From contig NZ_JALPRS010000002.1 of NCBI RefSeq assembly GCF_023630255.1, forward strand, positions 124,001 to 188,000: DNA of 64,000 bases. The letters run 5' to 3'. Source of the stretch: Pontibacter deserti (GTDB lineage Bacteria > Bacteroidota > Bacteroidia > Cytophagales > Hymenobacteraceae). Shown in pieces: positions 8,811 through 17,599 of this stretch; within the stretch, counting starts at the first letter, position 1, and each line of letters opens with the position of its first letter. Under the pieces are notes generated by a model. That model saw nothing but the letters and a program-made list of their open reading frames with translations, did not search any database and was not told where the DNA came from. Both the position numbers and the translations under genes were made by a program.

Positions 8811-9842
8811 TTATTCTTGATGATGCTGAGCTGCTGCCTGCAGCTCTTCTTTATACTGTGGTAGTAAGCTCTCAAACTTTGCTACAGTTGCCTCCAGTGT
8901 ATCCATAGACATGCCGCCGGCTGCATTTTTGTGTCCGCCACCATTAAAGTGGGCACGTGCAAATTCGTTTGCAGAGAAGCTGCCTACCGAACGGAAAGAC
9001 ATTTTAACAGCCTGGGTACGGTCAATAATCAGGGCTGCAAAAACGATGCCTTCAATAGATAAAGCATAATTTACCAGACCTTCCGTATCACCTGTTTTAG
9101 AGTCGTATGCTTTAAGCTCCTCAGCAGTAATGGCAAAGTAAGCAGTATTAAACTCCCGCAACACTACAAGCTTCTCTTTTAAGGCATATCCTAAAAAGCG
9201 CAGGCGCAGCTCAGATGAACTGTCGTAGATCAGGCGGTGTATGTTGGATGTATTTACACCCACGTTCAGCAGATCAGCAATGATCAGGTGCACGTTTGGC
9301 GAAGTGCTTGGGTGACGAAACGATCCTGTGTCGGTCATGATACCTGCATAGAGGCATTCCCCGATGTTAGTATCAATCAAGTCGCCGTCACCTAATGCTT
9401 TGATCAGGTCATACACAATCTCGGCAGTAGCAGCGGCATTGGTATTGGAGAACTCTAGGTCAGCAAAATCTTCCGGTTGCAGGTGGTGGTCTACCAGTAC
9501 TTTAGTGCCTTTTGCTTCGCGGATATATTCACCCATCTCGTTTATGCGAGATAAGTTAGAAAAATCGAGGCAAAAGATAACCTGCGATTCTGCGATGATG
9601 CGCTGCACCAGTTCGTCGTTCTTCTCTGAATAAATGATCACGTCATCGTTGCCGCTCATCCAGTTCAGGAAACCGGGATAGTCGGAAGGTGTGACCACCG
9701 TAACACGGTGCCCTTTCTTTTTGAGGTAACCTGCCAGACCTAAAGAAGAACCCAGCGCATCGGCGTCTGGTTTGTGATGCGTGGTGATCATCACCTCTTT
9801 AGGTTCCTTCAGAAGCTCGTTAAGAGCGCTAACATCATACAT
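8811..9842 (-). CDS. nrnA: DHH-family phosphoesterase NrnA (oligoribonuclease/pAp phosphatase)
   Basis: 343 residues, the usual NrnA size. Motifs of the DHH superfamily are in place: HHKPDADALGSS (about 22-33), the CLDFS aspartate, VDHHLQP (DHH motif), and the DHHA1 end GGGHKNAAGG that binds the substrate. The enzyme degrades nano-RNA and dephosphorylates 3'-phosphoadenosine 5'-phosphate, linking RNA turnover with sulfur metabolism. It is the first gene of the block nrnA-FKBP-FKBP, with a TACCTTTG promoter element upstream (9935-9942). The FKBP pairing looks like shared transcription only. Confidence 0.92.
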   Translation of the reverse strand: MYDVSALNELLKEPKEVMITTHHKPDADALGSSLGLAGYLKKKGHRVTVVTPSDYPGFLNWMSGNDDVIIYSEKNDELVQRIIAESQVIFCLDFSNLSRINEMGEYIREAKGTKVLVDHHLQPEDFADLEFSNTNAAATAEIVYDLIKALGDGDLIDTNIGECLYAGIMTDTGSFRHPSTSPNVHLIIADLLNVGVNTSNIHRLIYDSSSELRLRFLGYALKEKLVVLREFNTAYFAITAEELKAYDSKTGDTEGLVNYALSIEGIVFAALIIDRTQAVKMSFRSVGSFSANEFARAHFNGGGHKNAAGGMSMDTLEATVAKFESLLPQYKEELQAAAQHHQE

Positions 9843-9934
9843 AGGTTATGGTAATTCCTCTGATTAGTAGGGAAATAAGGTGCGAATTTCTGAAGAAATA
9901 ACTTCTAAAACAAAAATACAGCCCCTTTGCAGCA

Positions 9935-9942
9935 CAAAGGTA
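9935..9942 (-). promoter_or_regulatory. Bacteroidota -7 box for nrnA
   Basis: On the minus strand this reads TACCTTTG, an exact match to TAnnTTTG. No TTTG at the expected -33 spacing is seen, so only half of the consensus is present. The leader to the nrnA ATG would be about 85 nt. Confidence 0.5.
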
Positions 9943-10010
9943 ATGTTTATACCTTAACAGGTTTGGCAAAGTATACCGCTAAAGTTTAGCAATATTAAGT
10001 ATAAATCCAC

Positions 10011-10018
10011 TAATTTTG
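10011..10018 (+). promoter_or_regulatory. Bacteroidota -7 box for ndk
   Basis: TAATTTTG matches TAnnTTTG, with TTTA at 9985-9988 about 22 bases upstream as a weak -33 element. It gives an ndk leader of roughly 37 nt. Confidence 0.5.
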
Positions 10019-10060
10019 CGGCCAGTAAAATTAGAAACAAAACTATAATTACGATACAAC

Positions 10061-10480
10061 ATGGCAGGAAACATCACATTTACCATGATCAAGCCTGATG
10101 CAGTGGCTGATAACCACATCGGTGGCATTACTAAAATGATCGAAGAAGGCGGCTTCCGCATTGTAGCGATGAAAAAGACAAAATTGTCTGAAGAGCGTGC
10201 CGGTAAATTTTACGAAGTACACAAAGAGCGTCCTTTCTACGGCGACCTTGTAAAATATATGTCTAAAGGCCCTATCGTGGCGATGATCCTGGAGAAAGAC
10301 AACGCTGTTGAAGATTTCCGTGCGCTGATTGGTGCTACTAACCCGGAGCAGGCTGCAGAAGGTACTATCCGTAAGAAATATGCGAAGTCTATCGAGTCTA
10401 ACGCCGTACACGGTTCTGACTCTGATGAGAACGCTCAGATCGAAGGTGATTTCTTCTTCTCTGCTGACGAGCGCTTCTAA
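10061..10480 (+). CDS. ndk: Nucleoside diphosphate kinase
   Basis: 139 residues, standard length. Transfers the gamma phosphate of ATP to nucleoside diphosphates through a phosphohistidine; the active H117 is in [12 protein letters not shown]. Other family residues are K11 (MIKPDAV), Y51, R87, R104 and N114. It lies alone between the nrnA promoter region and a terminator at 10510-10546. Codons are the preferred ones (CGT, GGT, AAA) and the AAGTATA heptamer is absent from the gene, consistent with high expression. Confidence 0.97.
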   Translation: MAGNITFTMIKPDAVADNHIGGITKMIEEGGFRIVAMKKTKLSEERAGKFYEVHKERPFYGDLVKYMSKGPIVAMILEKDNAVEDFRALIGATNPEQAAEGTIRKKYAKSIESNAVHGSDSDENAQIEGDFFFSADERF

Positions 10481-10509
10481 GCAGTATTAAAGTATACTTA
10501 TTGATTATA

Positions 10510-10546
10510 AAAGTCCCGTTGTAGCTCTGGTTTCTGGCGGGACTTT
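10510..10546 (+). terminator. Terminator after ndk
   Basis: Stem AAAGTCCCG (10510-10518) with CGGGACTTT (10538-10546), 19-base loop, followed by TT. Confidence 0.75.
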
Positions 10547-10575
10547 TTGATTATACTTGGAGCAAAACATAGTTT

Positions 10576-11220
10576 ATGAAACACAAACTTTTACTATTCA
10601 TCTTGGTCCTGATAACGGGCGTAACAGCAAATGCACAGAAGGTATCATACGGATTAACTGGCCGAGTTGGTGCCTTTAAGACATTAGTAAGTAGCGGCAG
10701 AACTGAAGAAACGGATTTAGGTATTGGCCTGCAAACAGCATTAGGAGGATGGGCAAAAATTCCAATTAGTGCGAAGGGTAATATCCAGCTCACCATTTTG
10801 CAATTAGGTGAGATACAAAACACCGGAGAGGTACAGGTTGTAAACGAAAACAGGCAACCCATAGCTGATGCTAAAGTTAGAGACCAAAACTTAGCAGTGG
10901 GACTTCAGGTGATGTATCTGTATACCCTGCGTGAAAAGTGGTGTGTAGGAGTTGGATTAGGCTCTAAATATGAATACTTCTCAGAGAACAGAGTGGAAAA
11001 AAAGTACAAAGGCTATCTCATTCGTCCAAATAATTCAAACTCGTATCGGCAAGATCTGACATTGCATTTTCCTCTTGAGAGCCAGTACAAGCTAAGTGAG
11101 CGCTTAGCACTGGTAGGCCAAGTACAGTATCAGTTTAACAACCGTATTGAAGCTACGAATTCTGATTACCAAGAACATGATCTTGGCTTAAGTCTTGGCG
11201 TAAACTATACTTTGAAATAA
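10576..11220 (+). CDS. Putative outer-membrane beta-barrel protein
   Basis: 214 residues, family not pinned down. A signal peptide (residues 1-20, ending ANAQ) is followed by alternating amphipathic strands of about 10 residues separated by charged turns (KVSYGLTGRVGAFKT, GNIQLTILQLGEI, NLAVGLQVMYLYTL, WCVGVGLGSKYEYF, LALVGQVQYQFNN) and ends in an LGLSLGVNYTLK strand with a near-terminal aromatic, as in small eight-stranded barrels. It may be a structural or adhesin-type porin; no enzyme motif is visible. Codon use is more AT-rich than the neighbours and the AAGTATA heptamer is rare in it. It ends at a clear terminator. Confidence 0.65.
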   Translation: MKHKLLLFILVLITGVTANAQKVSYGLTGRVGAFKTLVSSGRTEETDLGIGLQTALGGWAKIPISAKGNIQLTILQLGEIQNTGEVQVVNENRQPIADAKVRDQNLAVGLQVMYLYTLREKWCVGVGLGSKYEYFSENRVEKKYKGYLIRPNNSNSYRQDLTLHFPLESQYKLSERLALVGQVQYQFNNRIEATNSDYQEHDLGLSLGVNYTLK

Positions 11221-11231
11221 TCTTAAAAAGC

Positions 11232-11263
11232 AAAAGGCCAGCTCCCACAGAAGCTGGCCTTTT
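11232..11263. terminator. Bidirectional terminator
   Basis: Stem AAAAGGCCAGCT (11232-11243) with AGCTGGCCTTTT (11252-11263). Serves the plus-strand barrel gene and the convergent LysM gene. Confidence 0.85.
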
Positions 11264-11281
11264 TGTTTCTTTTATTCATAG

Positions 11282-11599
11282 TTAATCTCTCGGAATGTTT
11301 AGGCGCTGGCCTGGTCTGATTAAGTCAGGATTTTCGCCTATTGTAGATTTATTCGCATTATAGATCTTGGTCCATGCGTTGGCATTGCCATAGTGCTTCT
11401 TAGCTATTTTAGATAAAGAATCACCGGATTGTACAGTATAAACATCCTGATGAGCGCTAGTGCTGGTGCCTGACACATTCTGCTGGCTGCCCGATGTAGC
11501 ATTTGGCTGCTGGCCTGGCATCTGGGTAGATCTCGGAGTAGCTGCTGGTCTTTTAGCAGGTTCTTCCTTTCCCTTCTTTAAAAAATCAAACAATCCCAT
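11282..11599 (-). CDS. Small LysM-domain protein
   Basis: 105 residues. The N-terminus has MGLFDFLKKGKEE and a Gln/Ser/Thr-rich linker (about 15-50) with no signal peptide. One LysM domain covers about 52-103: YTVQSGDSLSKIAKKHYG, W, IYNANK, IRPGQRLNIP. The layout resembles the YgaU/Kbp group, where a cytoplasmic LysM protein binds potassium or small ligands, but the BON domain of Kbp is missing. LysM usually binds peptidoglycan, and export by an unusual route cannot be excluded. It is a single gene sharing the terminator at 11232-11263. Confidence 0.85.
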   Translation of the reverse strand: MGLFDFLKKGKEEPAKRPAATPRSTQMPGQQPNATSGSQQNVSGTSTSAHQDVYTVQSGDSLSKIAKKHYGNANAWTKIYNANKSTIGENPDLIRPGQRLNIPRD

Positions 11600-11811
11600 A
11601 ATAAAATATTTAGTGTGTTACTTCTTTGTTTTGAGGCATACTGTAGGTAAGCTGCCTTACTAAAATACGCCTTCTTGTACAGTTAGTTGTAATAAGTGGC
11701 TGAATTATAGGTATAGCCAGAACATCAACTTTAAAGAGAAAGCGAACGTACGTTATGCACAGGCTTGGTTTAAAACAGCCTGTTGAAATGCAACACATAC
11801 AATTTAAAACT

Positions 11812-12240
11812 ATGAAAAGCACAAGATTGAACACGAATGTATTGCTGAGCTTTATGAAAACAGCTTTAACCCTGTTACTGGCGGTGGTGCTGGTAAGTTG
11901 CGGTGGCGATAAGGCAGGTACTGAAAGTATGTTATCCGGTACAAGCAGCAAAACCTGGAAAGCTAAAAAAGAAACAAACGCTGAGGGCGACAAAGAAAAA
12001 CTGACTGACGCAGAGAAAGAGCAGAACCTGCAGTTTTATGCTGATGGTCGTTTTGCAATGGGTGGGGCAAGCACCTTGCAAACAGGTACCTGGAACTATG
12101 ACCAGGCTGCTAAAAAACTGACATTGCAGTTCGAAGATCAGAACGTATCTGAAAACTTTGATGTACTGAAGCTAAGCGATGACGAATTACGCCTTAGAGC
12201 AGGAGATGGCTCGGAGATGGTAATGGAAGCTGAGAAATAG
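11812..12240 (+). CDS. Lipoprotein with lipocalin-like domain
   Basis: 142 residues from the ATG at 11812; a start at 11854 is possible and an upstream extension to 11755 is unlikely because it places extra charged residues before the signal. The signal ends in lipobox LVSC followed by GGDK. The mature part holds a compact beta-rich domain with KTWKAKKET, LQFYADGRFAMGG, TGTWNYDQAAKKLTLQFED and LKLSDDELRLR, the pattern of small lipocalin-like domains that many Bacteroidota lipoproteins carry (W-x-Y then strand pairs). Ligand unknown. Followed by a terminator shared with the convergent MFS gene. Confidence 0.75.
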   Translation: MKSTRLNTNVLLSFMKTALTLLLAVVLVSCGGDKAGTESMLSGTSSKTWKAKKETNAEGDKEKLTDAEKEQNLQFYADGRFAMGGASTLQTGTWNYDQAAKKLTLQFEDQNVSENFDVLKLSDDELRLRAGDGSEMVMEAEK

Positions 12241-12262
12241 AAAGTATAGATAAAAGTATAGC

Positions 12263-12288
12263 AAAAGCCGGTGTAACAGCCGGCTTTT
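12263..12288. terminator. Bidirectional terminator
   Basis: Stem AAAAGCCGG (12263-12271), 8-base loop, CCGGCTTTT (12280-12288); it lies between the stop codons of two convergent genes. Confidence 0.8.
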
Positions 12289-12291
12289 CTT

Positions 12292-13455
12292 TTACCTGCC
12301 AATTAAATGTTTAAGGGAGAGCAACCCTACTGCAGGCCCAACTGCCAGTAAAGCAAAAGCAGCTGGCACAGGTATAAGTTCTAACATACGAGCTGTAAAT
12401 TGAATACTGAGAATAGTTAAGGCAAAACCAATACAAACAACTACAGTAAGGGCAGTACCTACCAAATGAGGCGGTGCAGTTCGTGCTGATAAAGCAGAGA
12501 ATTGTGGTGAATCGCCGGCAACCACTATGCCCCATAAAACAAGGAAAGGAAGCACAACTGCAGCACTGTTAACCTGAAGCATAAACAACGCCGCCAGGCA
12601 GCATACTCCTGAAAGCAGTAGTTGCGCGAAGGCTACAAAGGCGCTGCCATAGCGCTGCGACAGATAACCGCCACCAATGCAACCTACTGCACCCGCAGCA
12701 ATAACACAAAAACTATAAAATGACAGCTGTAATGGCGATAGCTCTGGTAAACTATAAGCAAGTATAACCGGCACAAATGCCCAGAAAGTATACAGCTCCC
12801 ACATATGCCCGAAATACCCGAATGCAGCCGATCTGAACTCCTTTGTCTTAAACACCTGCAACATGTTACCTACATCAAAAGCAGCACCTTTGCGCAGATA
12901 TGGCCCGGTAGGTACAAGTATAAACATAAGTAAGCCACCTGCTGCAGCCAGTGCACTTATACTTAGCAACATAATTTGCCAGGGCAAATCTGTACCCAAT
13001 GCCCGTAACAAATGAGGAAATGCTGTGCCTAAAACCAGTGCTCCTACCAAATAACCTATTGCTTTGCCCAGGTTACCGCTGTACCAGCTTGCTGCTATCT
13101 TCATACCTACAGGGTACACACCAGCTAATAAAAAACCGGTTACTACACGAAGTATAAGTATAGTTGCAAGATTGGCCGGCAATAACACAAGTAAAGCGTT
13201 GGCTGCGGCGCCGGCTACAGCGCATAGCATAAATAGCCACCGCGGCGAAACCCTGTCAGCAAGGGAAAGAACAGCAGAGCATAAAGTACCAAGTATAAAC
13301 CCTAGTTGCACAGCTGATGTGATAAGGCTAAGCGCATCCTGTTTCAGGTTGAGTGCCTGCTGCAGTTCCGGTAGTACTGCATTACCAGCAAACCACAGCG
13401 ATGTACCCGCAAACTGTGTAAACACAATGGTCGGAAGGATACGGGCAGGAGGCAT
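12292..13455 (-). CDS. MFS transporter
   Basis: 387-residue integral membrane protein with about 12 hydrophobic segments in two halves of six. The segments begin TIVFTQFAGTSLWFAG and end in VGLLSLKHLIGR. The MFS loop 2-3 motif is only weakly kept (LSLADRVSPRW), and a second copy lies after segment 8 (GGYLSQRYGSAF). The substrate cannot be told from sequence; the group with FAGTSLWFA resembles efflux or nitrate/cyanate-like permeases. It stands alone; a low-complexity spacer precedes it. Confidence 0.85.
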   Translation of the reverse strand: MPPARILPTIVFTQFAGTSLWFAGNAVLPELQQALNLKQDALSLITSAVQLGFILGTLCSAVLSLADRVSPRWLFMLCAVAGAAANALLVLLPANLATILILRVVTGFLLAGVYPVGMKIAASWYSGNLGKAIGYLVGALVLGTAFPHLLRALGTDLPWQIMLLSISALAAAGGLLMFILVPTGPYLRKGAAFDVGNMLQVFKTKEFRSAAFGYFGHMWELYTFWAFVPVILAYSLPELSPLQLSFYSFCVIAAGAVGCIGGGYLSQRYGSAFVAFAQLLLSGVCCLAALFMLQVNSAAVVLPFLVLWGIVVAGDSPQFSALSARTAPPHLVGTALTVVVCIGFALTILSIQFTARMLELIPVPAAFALLAVGPAVGLLSLKHLIGR

Positions 13456-13581
13456 GGGAAAGGTTTGAGTTAGAGAGTTTGGGAAGTTAGAAGGTTAGAA
13501 AGTTAAAAATGATTGGGTAGAAGGAAGGTATTACTCTCCATTTTTTACTCCCAAATTCTTTAACTCTCTCTAACTTCTAAA
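13456..13581. repeat. Inverted low-complexity spacer
   Basis: Left half carries GAGTTAGAGAGTTTGGGAAG, then TTAGAAGGTTAGAAAGTTAA; right half carries the rough complement (CTCCCAAATTCTTTAACTC, TCTCTAACTTCTAAACT). Together they form a long imperfect palindrome between two minus-strand genes. Same motif family as 3463-3599 and 26365-26455. Confidence 0.55.
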
Positions 13582-14355
13582 CTATCCAAAGATTGTTTCT
13601 GCGAATTTTTCGATGGCTTTTCGGGTTTCGTAGGTGCGCTCGAACATACCCAGGTGGCCGGTTTTGCCTAAGAAGTTAACCATGCTGTTGTTTGGCAGGT
13701 GGCATTGCTCCAGGGCTTTATCTAAAGGTACGGCTCCATCTTCTTTACCAAAAATAAACAGTACCGGGAATCTAGCTTCTCTCAGGATATTAGTTCTGTC
13801 GGGACGGTCGCGCATGGCTGCCAGGCTACCGGTTATACTTTCTTTAGGTGTGTTAATGCCAGTTTCAACCATAAAGTTTATCTCTTTGCGCAGCTTGTTA
13901 CGGTTATCTGCAAAGAACAGCGGTTCCACAAACGATTGCATGAACTTCTCCACGCCATGCTTTTCTACAAACTCAATAGTCTTATTACGGTTTTCTTTCT
14001 TCTCATCAGTGTCGGGCAGGGCAGAGGAGTGGAACAGGCAAAGGCCGTTCAGCATACTGCTATACTTTTCTGCAAAGGCCATGCTTACATAGCCTCCCAT
14101 GGAATGCCCTACCAGAATACACTTTTTTACATCCAGCAAATCCAACTGATGCTTAACATACTCCGCCATGCTTTCCATACTATAATTGCTGATGTTGCTC
14201 GTATTCTCACCAAAGCCCGGAAGATCAAGTGCTATGGTTCTGAATTTCTGCTGCAGAGGTCTTGCAAAATCAGCCCAGATCTCTTTGCTCTCACAGAAGC
14301 CATGCAGGAAAACAAGTGTATCGCCGGAGCCGGCATCGGTGTAGGTGTTTGCCAT
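13582..14355 (-). CDS. Alpha/beta hydrolase
   Basis: 257-residue cytosolic hydrolase. The oxyanion-hole motif is HGF (18-20), the nucleophile S85 sits in GHSMGG, the acid is probably D in FGKEDGAVP (about 208) and the histidine is in KTGHLGMFE (about 235). A lid of helices occupies about 120-190. The family includes esterases, epoxide hydrolases, haloperoxidases and menaquinone-type lyases; the substrate cannot be named. No operon partner: it is separated from dxs by a terminator and from the MFS gene by the repeat spacer. Confidence 0.88.
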   Translation of the reverse strand: MANTYTDAGSGDTLVFLHGFCESKEIWADFARPLQQKFRTIALDLPGFGENTSNISNYSMESMAEYVKHQLDLLDVKKCILVGHSMGGYVSMAFAEKYSSMLNGLCLFHSSALPDTDEKKENRNKTIEFVEKHGVEKFMQSFVEPLFFADNRNKLRKEINFMVETGINTPKESITGSLAAMRDRPDRTNILREARFPVLFIFGKEDGAVPLDKALEQCHLPNNSMVNFLGKTGHLGMFERTYETRKAIEKFAETIFG

Positions 14356-14400
14356 AGTTTAGATGTTAGTGTTTAGATATTAGATGTTAAACACGAATTT
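14356..14400. repeat. Short low-complexity spacer
   Basis: TTTAGATGTTAGTGTTTAG and TATTAGATGTTAAA: tandem TTAGA-type units, related to the other low-complexity spacers. Confidence 0.4.
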
Positions 14401-14465
14401 ACTGTTTTATACATTAAAGTGGAGTTTAAAGCTATTGGCGAATAATCTGATTTTGTTTCAGACAA

Positions 14466-14500
14466 AAAAGCCCCACAAGCATAATACTTGCGGGGCTTTT
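14466..14500 (-). terminator. Terminator after dxs
   Basis: Stem AAAAGCCCCACAAG (14466-14479) against CTTGCGGGGCTTTT (14487-14500), one mismatch, loop of 7. T-runs on both strands. Confidence 0.8.
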
Positions 14501-14527
14501 CTAAAATCTAAGTACTAACTTCTTAAA

Positions 14528-16444
14528 CTATACTTTAACAGCCACTCCAATCATCTCACGGACTGTGCGCTCAATGTCTTCAGGAGCAAAGCCGGCTTCG
14601 CGGTGTAGTTCCAGTTGAGAGCCATGTTCAAAAATAGCGTCTGGTATTCCTAAACGTTTTACTTGTGAAGTATAGCCGTTATCAACCATGAACTCCAGCA
14701 CCGCACTACCGAAACCACCTTGCAGGCAGCCATCTTCTACGGTAATTACTTTGCTATACTTTGTGAAAATATGGTGCAGCAGTTCTTCGTCGAGTGGTTT
14801 GGCAAAGCGCATGTCGTAATGGCCCGGGGTAATGCCGTCGAAGCTAAGTTTTTTGCAAACATCTACTGCATAGTTACCGATATGGCCAAACGTAAGTATA
14901 GCTACTTCTTCGCCTTCCTGCACGGTACGGCCTTTGCCAATCTCGATTACTTCCAGCGGAGTTTTCCAGTTTGGCATAACACCTTCGCCGCGTGGGTAAC
15001 GGATCGTGAACGGACCAGCACCTTCCTGGGTAGCCGTAAACATTAAATTACGCAGCTCCTGCTCGTTCATCGGGGCAGATACCACCATGTTAGGGATGCA
15101 GCGCATGTAGGCAATGTCGTAAGCGCCGTGGTGTGTCGGGCCGTCGGCACCGGCAAAGCCAGCTCTGTCTAAGCAGAAAACTACCGGCAGATTCTGTAAA
15201 CACACATCGTGCACCACCTGGTCGTAGCCGCGCTGCATAAATGTACTGTAGATGTTACAGAACGGAATCATGCCTTGTGTTGCCAGACCAGCTGAGAACG
15301 TAACCGCATGTTGCTCGGCAATGCCTACATCAAACGCGCGGTCCGGCATGGCCTTCATCATAATGTTCAGCGAGCAACCCGATGGCATAGCAGGTGTTAC
15401 ACCCATAATCTTAGGGTTCTGCTCAGCCAACTCAACTATTGTATGGCCAAACACATCCTGGTACTTCGGTGGCTGTGGCTTGTCCGGAACAGTTTTATAG
15501 ATCTCACCTGTTATTTTATCGAACAAACCTGGCGCGTGCCATTTGGTCTGATCTTTCTCGGCGAGGGCAAAACCTTTACCTTTTGTAGTTACACAGTGCA
15601 GGATTTTCGGACCCGGAATATGCTTCAGGTCTTCCATTACCGATACCAGATGATTGATATCATGACCATCGATCGGGCCGAAATAACGGAACTTAAGCCC
15701 TTCGAACAGATTGCTTTGTTTCAGCAGCGATGCTTTAATGCCACTTTCGATCTTAGAAGCGATCTGCTGTGCATTAGGACCGAATTTGCTGATCTTGCCA
15801 AGTATGTTCCATATCTCGTCGCGTACCTTGTTATAGGTGCGGGAGGTGGTAATGTCGGTTAAATATTCTTTCAGAGCACCTACGTTCGGGTCGATGCTCA
15901 TGCAGTTATCATTTAAAACTACCAGCAGGTTGGCATTGGTAGCTCCGGCATGGTTAAGTGCTTCAAAAGCCATACCGCCCGTCATGGCACCATCACCGAT
16001 CACGGCAATGTGCTGACGCTCTTTTTCGCCTTTGTATTGCGACGCAACAGCCATACCCAATGCCGCCGAAATAGACGTGCTCGAGTGGCCTACGCCAAAT
16101 GTATCGTACTCGCTTTCTTTGCGTTTAGGGAAACCGGAAATGCCGCCATACTTGCGGTTGGTATGAAATACATCACGACGACCAGTCAGAATCTTATGTC
16201 CGTATGCTTGGTGGCCCACATCCCACACCAGTTGGTCGTAAGGTGTGTTAAATACATAATGGAGTGCTGTAGTAAGCTCTACCACACCAAGGCTGGCGCC
16301 AAAGTGCCCGCCATGTATCGACACTACATCGATGATATATTGTCTCAGCTCCTGCGTTACCTGTAGCAACTGCTCTGGCTTAAGCTTTCGCAAGTCTTCA
16401 GGTTTATTAATGGAGGCAAGCAACTCTCCGGGTTTAATGATCAT
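14528..16444 (-). CDS. dxs: 1-deoxy-D-xylulose-5-phosphate synthase
   Basis: 638 residues from the ATG at 16442-16444 (MIIKPGELL); nine more codons upstream begin with TTG and are not needed. Catalyses thiamine-diphosphate-dependent condensation of pyruvate and glyceraldehyde 3-phosphate, the first step of the MEP isoprenoid pathway. The TPP motif is GDGAMTGG (150-157) through NDN (178-180); H46 lies in the HGGH segment, and the transketolase-like middle domain contains DRAGFAGADGPTHHG. The C-terminal domain ends in a LHREAGFAPEDI region. No operon partner. Confidence 0.97.
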   Translation of the reverse strand: MIIKPGELLASINKPEDLRKLKPEQLLQVTQELRQYIIDVVSIHGGHFGASLGVVELTTALHYVFNTPYDQLVWDVGHQAYGHKILTGRRDVFHTNRKYGGISGFPKRKESEYDTFGVGHSSTSISAALGMAVASQYKGEKERQHIAVIGDGAMTGGMAFEALNHAGATNANLLVVLNDNCMSIDPNVGALKEYLTDITTSRTYNKVRDEIWNILGKISKFGPNAQQIASKIESGIKASLLKQSNLFEGLKFRYFGPIDGHDINHLVSVMEDLKHIPGPKILHCVTTKGKGFALAEKDQTKWHAPGLFDKITGEIYKTVPDKPQPPKYQDVFGHTIVELAEQNPKIMGVTPAMPSGCSLNIMMKAMPDRAFDVGIAEQHAVTFSAGLATQGMIPFCNIYSTFMQRGYDQVVHDVCLQNLPVVFCLDRAGFAGADGPTHHGAYDIAYMRCIPNMVVSAPMNEQELRNLMFTATQEGAGPFTIRYPRGEGVMPNWKTPLEVIEIGKGRTVQEGEEVAILTFGHIGNYAVDVCKKLSFDGITPGHYDMRFAKPLDEELLHHIFTKYSKVITVEDGCLQGGFGSAVLEFMVDNGYTSQVKRLGIPDAIFEHGSQLELHREAGFAPEDIERTVREMIGVAVKV

Positions 16445-16786
16445 ACGATTCTCTTTATAGACCCTCAACAATTTATTTTGCTAAAAGTTTGCTGGCTGCA
16501 AATTTGTTAACGTCCGGGCAAAACGTAAAATTAATAAAAAACTAGTAACGATTAACGTGGCTTGTTATTTTCATACCCGGTGCTAACAAAATTTGTACCG
16601 GAAGCTGTTGCCTGGCAAGTATAAAGGTGCAATAGAACTATAGGATGCAGGTAATGGTTAGGTTAGTATTTTTTTACAAGATGAAGTATGTGGTGCTATA
16701 AAATCTGAGGTACACTAAATCAGTTAAAAATGTTTAAATTTGTTCATTATTAGGCGCCCGGCGCTGCAGCAAAAATCTGAAGTAAA
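16445..16786. other. 342-bp spacer between divergent dxs and scpA
   Basis: No gene, RNA or strong hairpin seen. It holds the promoters of two divergent genes. Only one clear box was found: TAAATTTG at 16735-16742, for scpA. A palindromic CAAATTTG lies near 16500. The rest is AT-rich. Confidence 0.5.
16735..16742 (+). promoter_or_regulatory. Bacteroidota -7 box for scpA
   Basis: TAAATTTG matches TAnnTTTG; the scpA GTG is 45 bases downstream. No clear -33 TTTG. Confidence 0.45.
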
Positions 16787-17557
16787 GTGAGTTTCGAGAT
16801 AAAATTACCGTTGTTTGAGGGGCCGTTCGACCTGTTGCTTTTCTTTATAGAGCGCGATGAGCTGGACATACATGACATTCCGATCTTCCAGATAACAAAT
16901 GAGTTTGTGGGCTACATACGCCAACTGGAGCAGCTTAACATTGAGGTAGCCAGTGATTTTATACTTACGGCTGCCACCCTGATGCGCATTAAGGCCAAAA
17001 TGCTGCTGCCCCGCACTGAGAAGGATGAAGAAGGTAACGAAATTGACCCGCGCCAGGAACTGGTACAGCACCTGCTGGAGTATAAAAAGTATAAAAGCGC
17101 AGTGCCAAGCCTTTCAGAGATGGAGGATTTACGCCTGGCCCAAGAAAACCGCGGCAACATACACGACGAGCTGCAGGTAATAGCCAATGCCAACAATTTT
17201 GAGTACGAGCTGCAGGACCTGAACCTGTACCGTATTATGCGGGTGTTTGAGAAGGCCATGAACCGCTATGCCGAAGAGCAGAACCGGCCAAAGCATACCG
17301 TTATACAATACCCTTACACCATTGAAGAACAGCGCCATGTTATTATGCAGATGGTAACAGCGCGTAAGCGAACCACCTTTTCGGAAGTTATTGCCGCTTT
17401 CCCGGATAAGATCGGGATGATCTTTAATTTCCTGGCCATACTTGATATGCTGCAGCTTAACCTGATCGGGATAGAAGTGGGCGAAGGATTTAATGATTTT
17501 ACAATAACTATAGCCGAAGGGCAGGCAGCCCAGGTAACACAACTGCTGGTTGAGTAG
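16787..17557 (+). CDS. scpA: Segregation and condensation protein A
   Basis: 256-residue kleisin that bridges the SMC ATPase heads with ScpB in chromosome condensation. The N-terminal helix-turn part (PLFEGPFDLLLFFIERDELDIHDIPI), the ASDFILTAATLMRIKAKMLLP helix and the C-terminal winged-helix (FSEVIAAFPDKIGMIFNFLAILDMLQL) are all recognisable, at the usual length. The start is GTG at 16787. The next gene begins 42 bp later on the same strand. No scpB is in view. Confidence 0.93.
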   Translation: MSFEIKLPLFEGPFDLLLFFIERDELDIHDIPIFQITNEFVGYIRQLEQLNIEVASDFILTAATLMRIKAKMLLPRTEKDEEGNEIDPRQELVQHLLEYKKYKSAVPSLSEMEDLRLAQENRGNIHDELQVIANANNFEYELQDLNLYRIMRVFEKAMNRYAEEQNRPKHTVIQYPYTIEEQRHVIMQMVTARKRTTFSEVIAAFPDKIGMIFNFLAILDMLQLNLIGIEVGEGFNDFTITIAEGQAAQVTQLLVE

Positions 17558-17599
17558 TAACTATAAACTCAAGTAGACAGAAGATAGCCAGGTAACTGC

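Noticed and set aside
16445..16471. TTG-started N-terminal extension of Dxs
   Set aside because: It adds nine residues ahead of an ATG-started normal N-terminus; no evidence supports the longer form.
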